Below are positions 41,758 to 50,897 of a stretch of 64,000 bases of DNA, piece after piece (positions within the stretch are counted from its first letter, which is position 1; each line of letters begins with the position of its first letter). Source of the stretch: a virus; IMG/VR virus record IMGVR_UViG_3300010372_000004, positions 1 to 64,000 of that record. The stretch is one strand, 5' to 3'. The position numbers were made by a program, and so were the translations under genes. Below the pieces are notes generated by a model. It had not been told where the DNA came from. It ran no database searches and worked only from the letters and a program-made list of their open reading frames with translations.

Positions 41758-43242
41758 ATGGCTGGATTAGATATTTGGGGTAAAGTGAGTCAAATCATTT
41801 TGCCAAGTAATGCAAAAACAGGAGGTAATGCCTTATCTCCTACATACAATCCACAGCAATCAGATCAGGCAATTGGTGCACCAGAAACAAATATGCACCT
41901 CAGAAATTTACTTGATGAACGAGTAAATACAGAAGATGATGATCTGATTACAACACTAATGCAATATGACCCAGATGTGGGTGCTGCTGTTGGGGCTTAC
42001 TTGACTTTAAGTAACACACCCATGCGTTATATTGCTAAAACACCAGAAGGTGAAATTGATTCAGAGTCTATTACAAAAATTAGTCAATTATTGATTCAAT
42101 TATCATATCCAGTTGATTATGAAGCTGGGTTCACACAGGACCGTACTCTTAAAACAAGAAACCAAGCTTTACGCTATATGCTGCTAAAGCGGGGTTCTAT
42201 TTCTGTAGAAATGGTTTTAGACGATGCTTTTGGTGTTTTGGATGTTCGAAATATTGATACCAAGTCATTAAAATGGTATGAAAAAGAGAATGGTTTTCTT
42301 AAACCAGTCCAAGGCTCCAATAATGAAGAAATTGATTTAGATATACCTACATTTTATTATGCTTCACATCGTCAAGACCCAAATTCACCATATTCAAAAA
42401 GTGTATTTATTTCAGTAATTAATACAGTTTATGCTCGACTACAGGTGATTAATGATTTGTATAACATTTTACAAATCACAGGCTTTCCACGTATGGATAT
42501 TAAGGTTTTGGAAGAATCCATTACTCGACACATGCCTGAAGATCAAAAGCGAGATGCAAAAAAGCGTGGTGAATATGTTTCGAGTCAAATTGCATCAATC
42601 ACACGTAGCTTTTCATCCATCCGAGCTGATCAACCAGTGGTACACACTGATTCTGTTGAAGTTGACACCCTAAACATGCCTAACGGCTCAGTGGGTATTG
42701 ATATTCGACCAGTGATTGAGGTTTTAAATGCTCAAAACCAAGCAGCATTAAAATCTGTAGCAACGGTACTGGGTCGTGGAGAATCTGGTGTAAATACAGC
42801 ATCGGTTGAAGCTCAAATTTTTAGTATGCAAGCTGCAGAAATTAATGAACCTTTAGCTTCAATTTGGTCAAATTTATTGACTTTTGCTTTACGTTTATCT
42901 GGGTCAACTTCTTATGTCGAAGTTTATTTTGATGCACCAGAAATGCGACCACCAAATGAACTAGAACCAGCTATGGTCCAAAAACAGGCTCGTTTGCGAA
43001 AAGATTTATCAGATGGTTTAATCACAGATGACGAATACCACTGGCAAATGTATAATCGACCTAAACCAACGTCTGCACCAGAATTGTCAGGGACAGGATT
43101 TGATAATGCGAAGACCGAATCGACTACAAGTTCTACAGCGAGTGCTACGACTAACACACCGCAGAAGGACCAGCCAAATTCAAGACAAAGAGCACAGACA
43201 AAATCAAGTGACAAGTCTGCCAATAGTAATGCAGTAAAATAG
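41758..43242 (+). CDS. portal protein
   Basis: 494 residues forming the dodecameric vertex channel. The order terminase-portal-protease and the sequence pattern (DPDVGAAVGAYLTLSNTPM at the N-terminal helical region, an IDTKSLKWY clip-like strand, a long helical stem at about 230-340, and a disordered Ser/Thr/Lys-rich tail after 440) fit phage portals. No single diagnostic motif exists in the family. Confidence 0.88.
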   Translation: MAGLDIWGKVSQIILPSNAKTGGNALSPTYNPQQSDQAIGAPETNMHLRNLLDERVNTEDDDLITTLMQYDPDVGAAVGAYLTLSNTPMRYIAKTPEGEIDSESITKISQLLIQLSYPVDYEAGFTQDRTLKTRNQALRYMLLKRGSISVEMVLDDAFGVLDVRNIDTKSLKWYEKENGFLKPVQGSNNEEIDLDIPTFYYASHRQDPNSPYSKSVFISVINTVYARLQVINDLYNILQITGFPRMDIKVLEESITRHMPEDQKRDAKKRGEYVSSQIASITRSFSSIRADQPVVHTDSVEVDTLNMPNGSVGIDIRPVIEVLNAQNQAALKSVATVLGRGESGVNTASVEAQIFSMQAAEINEPLASIWSNLLTFALRLSGSTSYVEVYFDAPEMRPPNELEPAMVQKQARLRKDLSDGLITDDEYHWQMYNRPKPTSAPELSGTGFDNAKTESTTSSTASATTNTPQKDQPNSRQRAQTKSSDKSANSNAVK

Positions 43243-43251
43243 GAATAAATT

Positions 43252-44394
43252 ATGTTTCGTATTGACCCAGAAAAACATCCACGTGTCAAAAAGAAACTAC
43301 AAGCTTTGTTGGGGTCGAAGTTCGACCTCAGCACTCTTGCTGTTTTTGAAGGTTTAGCCAATGACACATTACCAATCTCAGGTGCTGGGGGCATTTATAA
43401 AAATGCTCGAATGACCAACGCTTATTTAGAAGATATGTCTTCTAAAGTAGCCAATGGTGATTATGTACCAATGATCAAATTACATGACCAGCATGGTAGT
43501 TTACCAGTAGGTCGAATTTTTGATGCTGCCACTTTCTCATCAACCGCTGGTGAAAATGAAACAGATTTACATATTTTGTTTTACCTTGATCAAAAAAGCG
43601 AAGCTGATTTAGTCGCAAAATTGGAAAATGGTTCTATTGCTGAAATTTCCACTGGTTCAACTCCTTCAAGTCTTCAATGTTCAGCTTGTGGTTATGACTT
43701 TTTAGCAAGTGTGGATAATCGTCGTCGTTTATGGGCTGGAAAAGACTACACACCTTTATGTTCAGAAGGGCATCAATGGGGTGTTGGAGGTAATCACTTA
43801 AAGTTATCTGGACTAAGTTCTTGGAAAGAAACAAGTGCTGTTACACGTGGTGCTGTAACACGTGCACATATCTTAAATGAAAAAGAATTACGTTTAGCAC
43901 CTCAAAGTGAAGAAATTAATTTGGCAGCTCACGCAGATGATGATAAACTTCTGCTAGTTACATTACAGGATGGTGTGGATACACCTGAATTTAATGGTTC
44001 TACACATTCTGATCAGAATAATGGGAATAAAAATATGACTGATATTTCAGTACCACGTGAAGACTATAACAAATTAGTCTTGGCGCAAGGTAAAGCAGAT
44101 GATTTAACTGCACAATTAAATGCTGCAACAACTGCTAAAACAGACGCTGAAACAGCAAAATTGGCTGCAGAAGCTGCTCAAAAAACTGCAGAAGAAGCAA
44201 AAGCTGCTGTTGATGCAGAGCTTGCAACTGAAAAAGCAAAAGTTACTCAACTTGAAGCGCAAATTGCTGTTCTTAAAAACGGCGGTGGCGACAACGGTAA
44301 AGGCTTAGAAGGTTCAGGTGGCGAAGGTGGCGAAGGCTCTAACGCACAGTTCCAAATGGGCTTGGATACAAGCTACTATAAAGTTAGCAAATAA
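43252..44394 (+). CDS. head maturation protease with C-terminal scaffold
   Basis: 380 residues. The N-terminal 210 residues are protease-like: a possible catalytic His in KLHDQHGSLPVGRI and Ser in EISTGSTP, the order seen in prohead proteases, with a Cys/His insert (CSACGYDF, then CSEGHQW) that may bind zinc. The C-terminal 119 residues form an Ala/Lys/Glu-rich coiled coil ending in a Gly-rich linker, typical of scaffold. Directly before the decoration and capsid genes. AGGA precedes the ATG. Confidence 0.82.
   Translation: MFRIDPEKHPRVKKKLQALLGSKFDLSTLAVFEGLANDTLPISGAGGIYKNARMTNAYLEDMSSKVANGDYVPMIKLHDQHGSLPVGRIFDAATFSSTAGENETDLHILFYLDQKSEADLVAKLENGSIAEISTGSTPSSLQCSACGYDFLASVDNRRRLWAGKDYTPLCSEGHQWGVGGNHLKLSGLSSWKETSAVTRGAVTRAHILNEKELRLAPQSEEINLAAHADDDKLLLVTLQDGVDTPEFNGSTHSDQNNGNKNMTDISVPREDYNKLVLAQGKADDLTAQLNAATTAKTDAETAKLAAEAAQKTAEEAKAAVDAELATEKAKVTQLEAQIAVLKNGGGDNGKGLEGSGGEGGEGSNAQFQMGLDTSYYKVSK
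44035..44394 (+). CDS. nested scaffold protein from an internal start
   Basis: An in-frame ATG at 44035 with GGGA 8 nt upstream would produce the 119-residue coiled-coil C terminus alone, like Nu3 inside gene C of lambda. The upstream linker is Asn/Gly/Ser-rich, a natural domain boundary. Inferred from the ribosome binding site and the architecture. Confidence 0.6.
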   Translation: MTDISVPREDYNKLVLAQGKADDLTAQLNAATTAKTDAETAKLAAEAAQKTAEEAKAAVDAELATEKAKVTQLEAQIAVLKNGGGDNGKGLEGSGGEGGEGSNAQFQMGLDTSYYKVSK

Positions 44395-44408
44395 GCGAGG
44401 TTTACGGA

Positions 44409-44807
44409 ATGGCTAAATTTAACGTAACAACTACTGGCTTACCGATTCGTGAATCTCGTTTCACTTTCGTTGGTCAAGGTATTACTGAACAAGATGTGGG
44501 TAAAGCAGTAACTTTAGTTTTAGCTGGTGATGCCAATCTTGTGAAACTTGTTGAAGGTACTGAACCAGTTTTGGGTCGAATCGAAACAGTTGAAATTGAA
44601 ATGAATGGCGACATTTCAGTGAACGTCCTTTTATTAGGTGGTTTCCGCTTGAATTGTGCCCCAAATGAAGTGTTCAAAGTAGGTGACACAATCATCGCTG
44701 GTGCAACCGCTGGTTTAGTAAAAGCTGGTCCAGCTTCTACCGATCTTCGTTTCTTCGTGTCCGAGCCTGATTCTTCTGAAGGTTTCGTTGGCGTAATCAA
44801 ACTTTAA
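44409..44807 (+). CDS. head decoration (cement) protein
   Basis: 132 residues, beta-rich, with FTFVGQGITEQDVGKAVTLV and the DTIIAGATAGLVKAG segment typical of small capsid-stabilising proteins. Located between protease/scaffold and the major capsid gene, as gpD is in lambda. It would trimerise on the expanded head. Confidence 0.82.
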   Translation: MAKFNVTTTGLPIRESRFTFVGQGITEQDVGKAVTLVLAGDANLVKLVEGTEPVLGRIETVEIEMNGDISVNVLLLGGFRLNCAPNEVFKVGDTIIAGATAGLVKAGPASTDLRFFVSEPDSSEGFVGVIKL

Positions 44808-44822
44808 TAGGGGTAGTAGTAA

Positions 44823-46022
44823 ATGACAGCTGCTAATTTAAAATTCTTCGAAGGTGGTAAAAAACTTAAAGCCACTGAAGTAATTGCAAAGTTGCAACAC
44901 AGCGAACGCTCAGTTGCTCAAGAAAACGCTTTAGCATTATTGCATGATGCAACTAAAGTAGGTTTTGGTCTTGAAGCAACATTGCACCAAATGGTTGAAC
45001 CAGTACATGGTTTAAATGGTAATGAAGCAATTTTCCATGCTTTGGGTGTACCTTTAAATCTTAAAGATGATGCAGCTATTGCAGCTTTTGCAGCATCTTC
45101 AACTTCATTCTTCACGAATGATGGTTTAAAAATCCTTTTACCATCGTTGGTAAACAACCTGATTCGTGCACAAAAAAATGCGCCAGTTATTGAACGTGTT
45201 GAAGATTTAATCCTTCAAACTCGTATGGTAAAAGGCAACATTTTACAGAAAGAAATTGAATACGATAAAGCGTCTCAAGATTCATACGGAACTTTCCGTG
45301 TTGCTGAAGGTGCAAACATCCCTGTTCGTACACTAAAAACATCACAAACTGGTGTTAAGTTCTACAAAACAGGTCATGGTATTGAAATTTCTTACGAAGT
45401 TGCATCCGACATGACTCCTGACATTCTTATTCCATTTGCAAACCGTATCGCATTTGAACGTAGTCAGACTGAACACAGCCTTGCATTAACAACATTAGTT
45501 GATGGGGAATCTACAACCCCTAACTCACCTAATGGTCCAGCAGTTGTTGATAACTTAAACACTATCGACGGCAAAACTGGAACAATTCGTGCACGTGCTG
45601 AAGGTTTCATGATGTGGCTTATTGCTTGTGCACGTGCTGGTCGCCCTATTGATACCATCGTTGTAGGTTGGGACACAATCCTTGACTTACAATATATGTT
45701 CCCAGTAGTTGACCCATCTGGTAATCCAGCAGTAGGTCTTGGTGGTATCGCAAACGGTGCTGACCAAATGGCGCAAATGACAGTACGTTTGGTGAACGGT
45801 ATCAACCTTAACCTTAACGTGGTTATTTCATCAGGTATGCAAGAGAAACAAATCCTTGGCTTCCGTAAAAACGAAACCCTTGAGCGTTTGATCAAAGCAA
45901 ATTCTCAAATCGACGAAATGGAACGTGTTATCAAGAGTCAAACGATTCTTTATACTCAATCAATCATTTCTGGTTTCACCTTGGCTTATGGTGATTCTCG
46001 TCGCTTATTGACTTGGTCTTAA
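44823..46022 (+). CDS. major capsid protein
   Basis: 399 residues. Position, size and pattern match HK97-fold capsid proteins: a long N-terminal helix, a DSYGTFRVAEGANIPV segment resembling the P-domain start, and E-loop-like KTSQTGVKFYKTGHG. GGGG lies 10-12 nt upstream. Codon usage and the terminator that follows fit very high expression. Confidence 0.92.
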   Translation: MTAANLKFFEGGKKLKATEVIAKLQHSERSVAQENALALLHDATKVGFGLEATLHQMVEPVHGLNGNEAIFHALGVPLNLKDDAAIAAFAASSTSFFTNDGLKILLPSLVNNLIRAQKNAPVIERVEDLILQTRMVKGNILQKEIEYDKASQDSYGTFRVAEGANIPVRTLKTSQTGVKFYKTGHGIEISYEVASDMTPDILIPFANRIAFERSQTEHSLALTTLVDGESTTPNSPNGPAVVDNLNTIDGKTGTIRARAEGFMMWLIACARAGRPIDTIVVGWDTILDLQYMFPVVDPSGNPAVGLGGIANGADQMAQMTVRLVNGINLNLNVVISSGMQEKQILGFRKNETLERLIKANSQIDEMERVIKSQTILYTQSIISGFTLAYGDSRRLLTWS

Positions 46023-46043
46023 TCGACTAATTTATAAGTAAAT

Positions 46044-46081
46044 AAAAAACCCCTTTAAAGGGGTTTTTTATTTGCTATAAT
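46044..46081 (+). promoter_or_regulatory. terminator followed directly by an extended -10 promoter
   Basis: A 26-bp palindrome (46044-46069, AAAAAACCCC arm) with a T-run ends the capsid transcript. TGCTATAAT (46073-46081), an extended -10, begins 4 nt later and should restart transcription near 46088 for the connector genes. The pair would set capsid RNA high and downstream genes lower. Confidence 0.7.
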
Positions 46082-46123
46082 CTTTTCATCTAATATAGAT
46101 TGACCCCTACTGAGATTTTAAAA

Positions 46124-46519
46124 ATGGCTAAAATTTTTATCACCCCTGTACTTGGAACTGCACGAACTATACGTGGTCGTGTTTGCGTTGGCGGTACACA
46201 ATATGTTGTAGCAAACGAACTGAGTGTTGAAGTTCGCAACCTTTTGGCTCTTAATCTAATTACTAAATTAGATGGTGTTACTTTAAATGATGACGTACCT
46301 GATTCTGAATATTATGAATTGCTACGTGAACTTGAACGTGACAAACCACGTGATGTTGAAAAAGAAACAACCGAAGATTATTTTGCAAATTTGGTTCGTT
46401 TCGCTGCAGAATCTTTAAACTCTAAAAAAGTTGAAGATGAAGAAAAACCAGTGGTTGAGAAAAAACAACCTAAGCCAAAAACTGAAAAAGAAACAACTGA
46501 AACTGCTGCAAAGGAATAA
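46124..46519 (+). CDS. hypothetical head-completion-region protein
   Basis: 131 residues, small beta domain then a long charged Lys/Glu tail. The ATG at 46124 is chosen because upstream alternatives (TTG at 46100) fall close to the promoter start site. Position after the capsid gene suggests a connector or neck factor. Unrecognised. Confidence 0.72.
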   Translation: MAKIFITPVLGTARTIRGRVCVGGTQYVVANELSVEVRNLLALNLITKLDGVTLNDDVPDSEYYELLRELERDKPRDVEKETTEDYFANLVRFAAESLNSKKVEDEEKPVVEKKQPKPKTEKETTETAAKE

Positions 46520-46522
46520 ACC

Positions 46523-47233
46523 ATGCGTTATTTAGCACCAAGTGACACACATACGATCAACGTACCTGTAATCGTTGGTGCTGAATACACAGTACCAACA
46601 GCAGATGGAAAACTGACTACTAGAATTGACAACAATACAACAACCACCGTTATACCTGTTGTTGATTCTAGTACATTAGATATTAGTTTACAGACACCAG
46701 CAGTGGCATCAGGGCAACTTAAAATAATGTCCGTGATGTTGACTATGCCAACCCAAATTGGTCAGTTAAATTATAGAGAAAATTTCGGTATTATCGACTT
46801 AATGGATATACCAGCAACTGGTGATTCTGTTAGAAAATTATTTGGTTTGAATAATTATGAAATACCAGATGAAGAAATGGATTTGGAAGGAAAATATCTA
46901 AGTCTATATAAAGCTTTTATTAATGACTTCCACACTAAACGCCAAACAGATCAATATCTCACAAAATTATTTGGGGATTTAATTTCCATTGTGGAAGCTT
47001 TAAGTTTAGCTCCAAGTTTAATTATCAGAATTGATAAAAAGCGATCAACCGAAAATGGTGAAGTTACTCGCTTTGGAGACGCTGGCGATCTTGCAGAATT
47101 TATAGATGATCTAAATTCTAAGAAAGCAACTATCTTAGACGAACTAGATGACTTCTTGGAAGATGAAGCTCTGACAAGTGTTGCTTATTTACAATTTGTG
47201 CCTATGTATAATCACGCTACAGGCGGTCAATAA
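46523..47233 (+). CDS. probable head-tail connector
   Basis: 236 residues: a Thr-rich beta N-terminal domain and an acidic helical C-terminal half. Fits by position the adaptor/connector between capsid and tail genes. No diagnostic motif seen. Confidence 0.65.
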   Translation: MRYLAPSDTHTINVPVIVGAEYTVPTADGKLTTRIDNNTTTTVIPVVDSSTLDISLQTPAVASGQLKIMSVMLTMPTQIGQLNYRENFGIIDLMDIPATGDSVRKLFGLNNYEIPDEEMDLEGKYLSLYKAFINDFHTKRQTDQYLTKLFGDLISIVEALSLAPSLIIRIDKKRSTENGEVTRFGDAGDLAEFIDDLNSKKATILDELDDFLEDEALTSVAYLQFVPMYNHATGGQ

Positions 47234-47234
47234 T

Positions 47235-47789
47235 ATGGCAATTCCTTTAATAAATAAGCAAAAGCATAAAGAGACTTTTAGGATTTTGTCAAATCCAGCT
47301 TTAAAAGTCTTGGCTTTGGTGCATGAACCACCTCAAGATATTCGCTACTCTAATAACTCTGTTGTTAGAATGATTGAAATAGCTGGCACAGCACTCGACG
47401 TTCAAGGAAAACAAATACAAAATATTGGTCGTGCTCAAGCTATTTATTTGATGGGTTCCTTTATGTTGTATCGAGATGATAGAACGTATAGAGCTTATGA
47501 GGTAACTCACAAGCAACAAAACTGGTCTAGGCAAGAAAAAGAAATTCACAAAGTTACTGGTTTAGAGACTGGAAAATCTAAATATTTAGATTTAGGAAAA
47601 ATAAACATCAGTGTTTTATGGGACTCAAAACCAGCCAACAGTGATGTAAACCCAACTCAGTTTTGCACAATCTACAGCACTGACGAATTAAAGGCAGCAG
47701 ATGTTGTAGGACCTTTCCTTATCCGTGAAGTGAAAAAGGACTATGGTTTATGGATTGCTCGTGCTGAGTATGAAACTGTGAAGGTTTAA
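47235..47789 (+). CDS. probable head-completion or neck protein
   Basis: 184 residues from the ATG at 47235, one nt after the upstream stop; an in-frame ATG at 47178 would overlap it. Mixed alpha/beta and basic. By order it should be a neck or stopper component. Confidence 0.65.
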   Translation: MAIPLINKQKHKETFRILSNPALKVLALVHEPPQDIRYSNNSVVRMIEIAGTALDVQGKQIQNIGRAQAIYLMGSFMLYRDDRTYRAYEVTHKQQNWSRQEKEIHKVTGLETGKSKYLDLGKINISVLWDSKPANSDVNPTQFCTIYSTDELKAADVVGPFLIREVKKDYGLWIARAEYETVKV

Positions 47790-47790
47790 A

Positions 47791-48771
47791 ATGGCTAAAA
47801 AATTACCTACAGTTGTTTTAGACGGGGTTGACCAACTACTTTTAAGAGTAGAAGGTCAATTCAATTTAGAAATGGACAAAAGAATATTAGATATTTCTGG
47901 TGACTTTGCAAAGCAAATGGATGTTGCAGCGCAGAAAGTATTTAAAGCTATGGCTGTGGGTGCAACAACACAAGGCATTACAGGTCAGCCAGTAATTGGT
48001 CGCTATTTAAGTGCACCATCTTTTCTTAAACCCTATATTCCAGCAGATGAGTCTTGGAAGCCCCTAAATAAAAAGTATTTGAGACGAAAAAGACGTTTAA
48101 TGGGGTCAAGAGATTTGCGTGGAAATAAAATATCTACGATGAATATGTGGCAATATTCAGGAGATTTAAAAAGAATATTTCAAAGAAATTCAACTGCCTT
48201 TACCCGAATGAGTGGTAACACCTTTAGATATAGAAGCACATATAATACCTCAACAAAACAGTTTGATTCACGACGAGTAGATGGTCGAAAAAAAGAAGAC
48301 ATATTATTTAGAGCAATCCCAGCGGTGGGTGGTAATACAGGTAAAAACTCATTAGGTTATGATTTTACATATATTGGCTCTAGTCTAAATGTTAAATATA
48401 CAGATAAGCACAAACTAGCTGGGAATTATGCTCGACCAAACAACATTGCCAGAATGAACCGATATATTGGTTTTAATGTTTTCAATGGCTTGTCCAAGTA
48501 TATGGATGCTTTTTTTAACGGTGGTGAAGCTCCCAGAGTTGAGGATTATATTGATTCACAATATGGTGGAAAGGCAATTTATAAAAATTCTGGTTTAAAT
48601 AGAACTTTCAATTCAAAAGGTTTTTATACTAGAAATTTAACTATTGCCAATAAACTCACATATTATGCTCAAGGTAAAAGAATGCGTAGAGGTTTAATTC
48701 AACCATATATGCTGTATTATGCTAATAAAGTTATGCGACCTGTAGCGCAAAAATTGATTCAAGGAAAATAA
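47791..48771 (+). CDS. basic minor head or tail protein
   Basis: 326 residues, very basic and Tyr-rich, with a strongly charged stretch KYLRRKRRLMGSRDLRG near 95. Between the neck and tail-terminator positions, where HK97 gp10-like proteins lie. Assignment by synteny only. Confidence 0.6.
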   Translation: MAKKLPTVVLDGVDQLLLRVEGQFNLEMDKRILDISGDFAKQMDVAAQKVFKAMAVGATTQGITGQPVIGRYLSAPSFLKPYIPADESWKPLNKKYLRRKRRLMGSRDLRGNKISTMNMWQYSGDLKRIFQRNSTAFTRMSGNTFRYRSTYNTSTKQFDSRRVDGRKKEDILFRAIPAVGGNTGKNSLGYDFTYIGSSLNVKYTDKHKLAGNYARPNNIARMNRYIGFNVFNGLSKYMDAFFNGGEAPRVEDYIDSQYGGKAIYKNSGLNRTFNSKGFYTRNLTIANKLTYYAQGKRMRRGLIQPYMLYYANKVMRPVAQKLIQGK

Positions 48772-48772
48772 C

Positions 48773-49270
48773 ATGGCTATTGTAGAAAGAGCATACCAAT
48801 ATGCTGATATTTATGTCAGTTTATTGAAGTACATCAATGATTTAGCTACAAGAATAGCTGCTAAATATGATGTACCTCCTTTAAGTGCCATTAATTTAGA
48901 CAGTGTTACAGACTTCGCTAAATTACCAGCGAATGATTTTATCTTTATCGCTGACTGGACAATTCAAAGAGATGGTCATGTTTATGGTGATTATCATGAA
49001 TTAATTATTGGTTTTAGTGTTGTAAATGATGTAAATTTTACAAAACTAGAAACGATGTATCTAAATGAACTTATGTTAGATATTACAAAAAGAAAGCCTT
49101 GTAGAACAGCAATAGATATTTTTAAAGAAAACAACACTGGTGTTGTGGGTACACTCATTTATTCAGATGATTGTGAAACCATGTCGATGACACGTAATGA
49201 TTCACGTTGTTTTAAAGGTGTTTCTGTGACTTTATTAAGTCCACAGCGGTTAACTGAAAAAGGTGGTTAA
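48773..49270 (+). CDS. probable tail terminator protein
   Basis: 165 residues, alpha/beta, of the size expected for a tail-terminator/completion protein and immediately upstream of the tail tube gene. Assignment is by synteny. Confidence 0.6.
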   Translation: MAIVERAYQYADIYVSLLKYINDLATRIAAKYDVPPLSAINLDSVTDFAKLPANDFIFIADWTIQRDGHVYGDYHELIIGFSVVNDVNFTKLETMYLNELMLDITKRKPCRTAIDIFKENNTGVVGTLIYSDDCETMSMTRNDSRCFKGVSVTLLSPQRLTEKGG

Positions 49271-49286
49271 AGCTATTCTTTTTGTT

Positions 49287-49292
49287 TATAAT
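49287..49292 (+). promoter_or_regulatory. possible -10 element before the tail tube gene
   Basis: TATAAT at 49287-49292 in a 66-nt gap; the matching -35 (TGGTTA, 17 nt upstream) is poor. Confidence 0.4.
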
Positions 49293-49336
49293 TTGGCAAG
49301 ACTAGCTATAGTTACAACAAATATGTCGAGGAAAGT

Positions 49337-50134
49337 ATGACAGCTCAAAATTTTGGTTCAGCATTGGGTGACGGTTTCGTTTTAAACGAAGCAACACTCA
49401 TGATCGGTCCTCTTGGTAGTGCTTTAGATTTAACTGAAGAAGAACATAGCTTCGGTTTATTCAAAAACATGGCTTTGACCAATGATAAAACATTCCAACC
49501 CTTGACTCAAGGCGTTCGTCAAGATGTAGTTCATCAAACACTTACATCCGACAACTGGACACTTGCTGGAAATGGTTATGAATATAACCCACGTACCATC
49601 ATGTACGCTCTTGGACAAGCTGGTTATACAGCAGACCCAACAGCTCCACGTGTGAAAGTTACTTTAACAGCACCAAGTGCTGTTGCTGAATCCACAATTA
49701 CTGTTGATGCTACCACAGGTTTGGCAGTAGATGACTGGATTATCCTTTCACCAAACAACGGCAACACAGACGGTTTGGCTTATAAAATTAAGACGATTGC
49801 TACTAATGTGATTACCCTTGATCGACCACTTGTTTCCGCAGTGGCTGTGGGTGATAAGGCAGTTAAGTCAACACTTATCATGACAAATGATATTGAAAGC
49901 TGCTCTGGTGCAAACTATTACTCAGCAAAAATTGTCTCTGCTGACGTAAACTGCAACCCAATTGTAATCATTGCCCCTAAAGTTCAAATTACATCAGGTT
50001 TAAATTTGACATTCGGTGTTTCAGATTACTCAAACATGAACTTCCAAGCAACACCAATGGCTCTTACTCGTAAAGACGCTGGTTATGATTGGTATGTTGC
50101 TCAAGGTAAATCAAAAGTTGTATTGATTACCTAA
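49337..50134 (+). CDS. major tail tube protein
   Basis: 265 residues, beta-rich with a central Thr/Val-rich insert (about 110-180, Ig-like in composition). Precedes the frameshifted chaperone pair and tape measure, the invariant position of the tube gene in lambda-like phages. AGGAAAG provides a strong ribosome binding site, and a terminator follows. Confidence 0.85.
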   Translation: MTAQNFGSALGDGFVLNEATLMIGPLGSALDLTEEEHSFGLFKNMALTNDKTFQPLTQGVRQDVVHQTLTSDNWTLAGNGYEYNPRTIMYALGQAGYTADPTAPRVKVTLTAPSAVAESTITVDATTGLAVDDWIILSPNNGNTDGLAYKIKTIATNVITLDRPLVSAVAVGDKAVKSTLIMTNDIESCSGANYYSAKIVSADVNCNPIVIIAPKVQITSGLNLTFGVSDYSNMNFQATPMALTRKDAGYDWYVAQGKSKVVLIT

Positions 50135-50171
50135 TTGTGACTATAATAAAACCCACCCAAGAGTGGGTTTT
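50118..50171 (+). promoter_or_regulatory. promoter whose start lies inside a terminator hairpin
   Basis: TTGTAT (50118-50123), 18-nt spacer, TATAAT (50142-50147) directly abut the stem AAAACCCAC/GTGGGTTTT (50148-50156/50163-50171, followed by ATTTTT). Incoming transcripts carry the whole hairpin and can stop; transcripts started here (near 50154) lack most of the 5' arm and should escape. The -35 is inside the tail tube gene. Confidence 0.6.
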
Positions 50172-50199
50172 ATTTTTGCCTAATAAATGAGGAAAGAGT

Positions 50200-50616
50200 A
50201 TGTCAGCTATTGAAACAAATGCAGATGCTGGGGTTAAAGAATTTAAGATAGGTGGAAAACTTCGTGAAATAAAATTCACTGCAGCTACACGTTATCGCTT
50301 ATTTTTAAATGTTGAAAAAGAAGATATTCAGGGCTATGTGACCTCTGATCTTTTCAAAATAACAGCTGTTGCTTTATTACTTTATGGTAAAGAAACAATC
50401 GGCAAAAAGCTTGACGAATTGATGGATATGTTTGAAAACGATAACTTAATGGACGATGAAATGGAAGAAATCGTAGGTTGGGTGCGTCAAAGAACATTAA
50501 ATTTTATGTTGAAAGAAGCCGAGGAAGTGGGGAAAGCTCTGGAACAGGTGATGCCGAAAGCGATGGCATTAAACAATACCTTAACTGGTTTTCAGGACTC
50601 AGTTTCCACGAAGTAA
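50200..50616 (+). CDS. tail assembly chaperone, G-like
   Basis: 138 residues, the short product that helps fold and polymerise tube protein around the tape measure. Acidic and helical as usual. It overlaps a second frame (to 50897) that has no good start of its own and joins by -1 frameshift. Confidence 0.82.
   Translation: MSAIETNADAGVKEFKIGGKLREIKFTAATRYRLFLNVEKEDIQGYVTSDLFKITAVALLLYGKETIGKKLDELMDMFENDNLMDDEMEEIVGWVRQRTLNFMLKEAEEVGKALEQVMPKAMALNNTLTGFQDSVSTK
50499..50505 (+). promoter_or_regulatory. candidate -1 frameshift site A_AAT_TTT
   Basis: In phase with the chaperone frame (codons TTA AAT TTT), this heptamer has the canonical X_XXY_YYZ form. A second candidate G_GGG_AAA at 50529-50535 is less regular but contains GGGAAAG, the lambda slip sequence, in another phase. 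Both lie within the overlap of the two frames. Confidence 0.6.
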
Positions 50617-50897
50617 TTTGTTTAATCTATCAAATCCATTTTTCTGATCTACAAAGTTTTCTGTGGACAGTAACGATGGAGGATATAGAACTCAGATTAA
50701 AAGTGTATATCCAAGAAAAACAAACGACATTTGTTCAAGCTCAAGAGATTTTGGTCCTTCTAGCAAAAAGTATTTTAGGTTCAGATACAAATCCTAAGTC
50801 AAATGATACAATGGGTGAAAAGTTTAAACACTTACCAGTATTTAATGACGTAAATCAGGTGGCAGCTTGGTTTAAAGGACAAAAACAGAATGGCTAA
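50505..50897 (+). CDS. tail assembly chaperone, T-like part reached by frameshift
   Basis: The -1 frame continues for about 130 residues after the slip site, giving a G-T fusion of about 232 residues. It has aromatic-rich helices (WFSGLSFHEVICLIYQIHF, reading after the fusion region), typical of T domains. Its end overlaps the tape measure start by 8 nt. Confidence 0.75.
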   Translation, partial: YVERSRGSGESSGTGDAESDGIKQYLNWFSGLSFHEVICLIYQIHFSDLQSFLWTVTMEDIELRLKVYIQEKQTTFVQAQEILVLLAKSILGSDTNPKSNDTMGEKFKHLPVFNDVNQVAAWFKGQKQNG

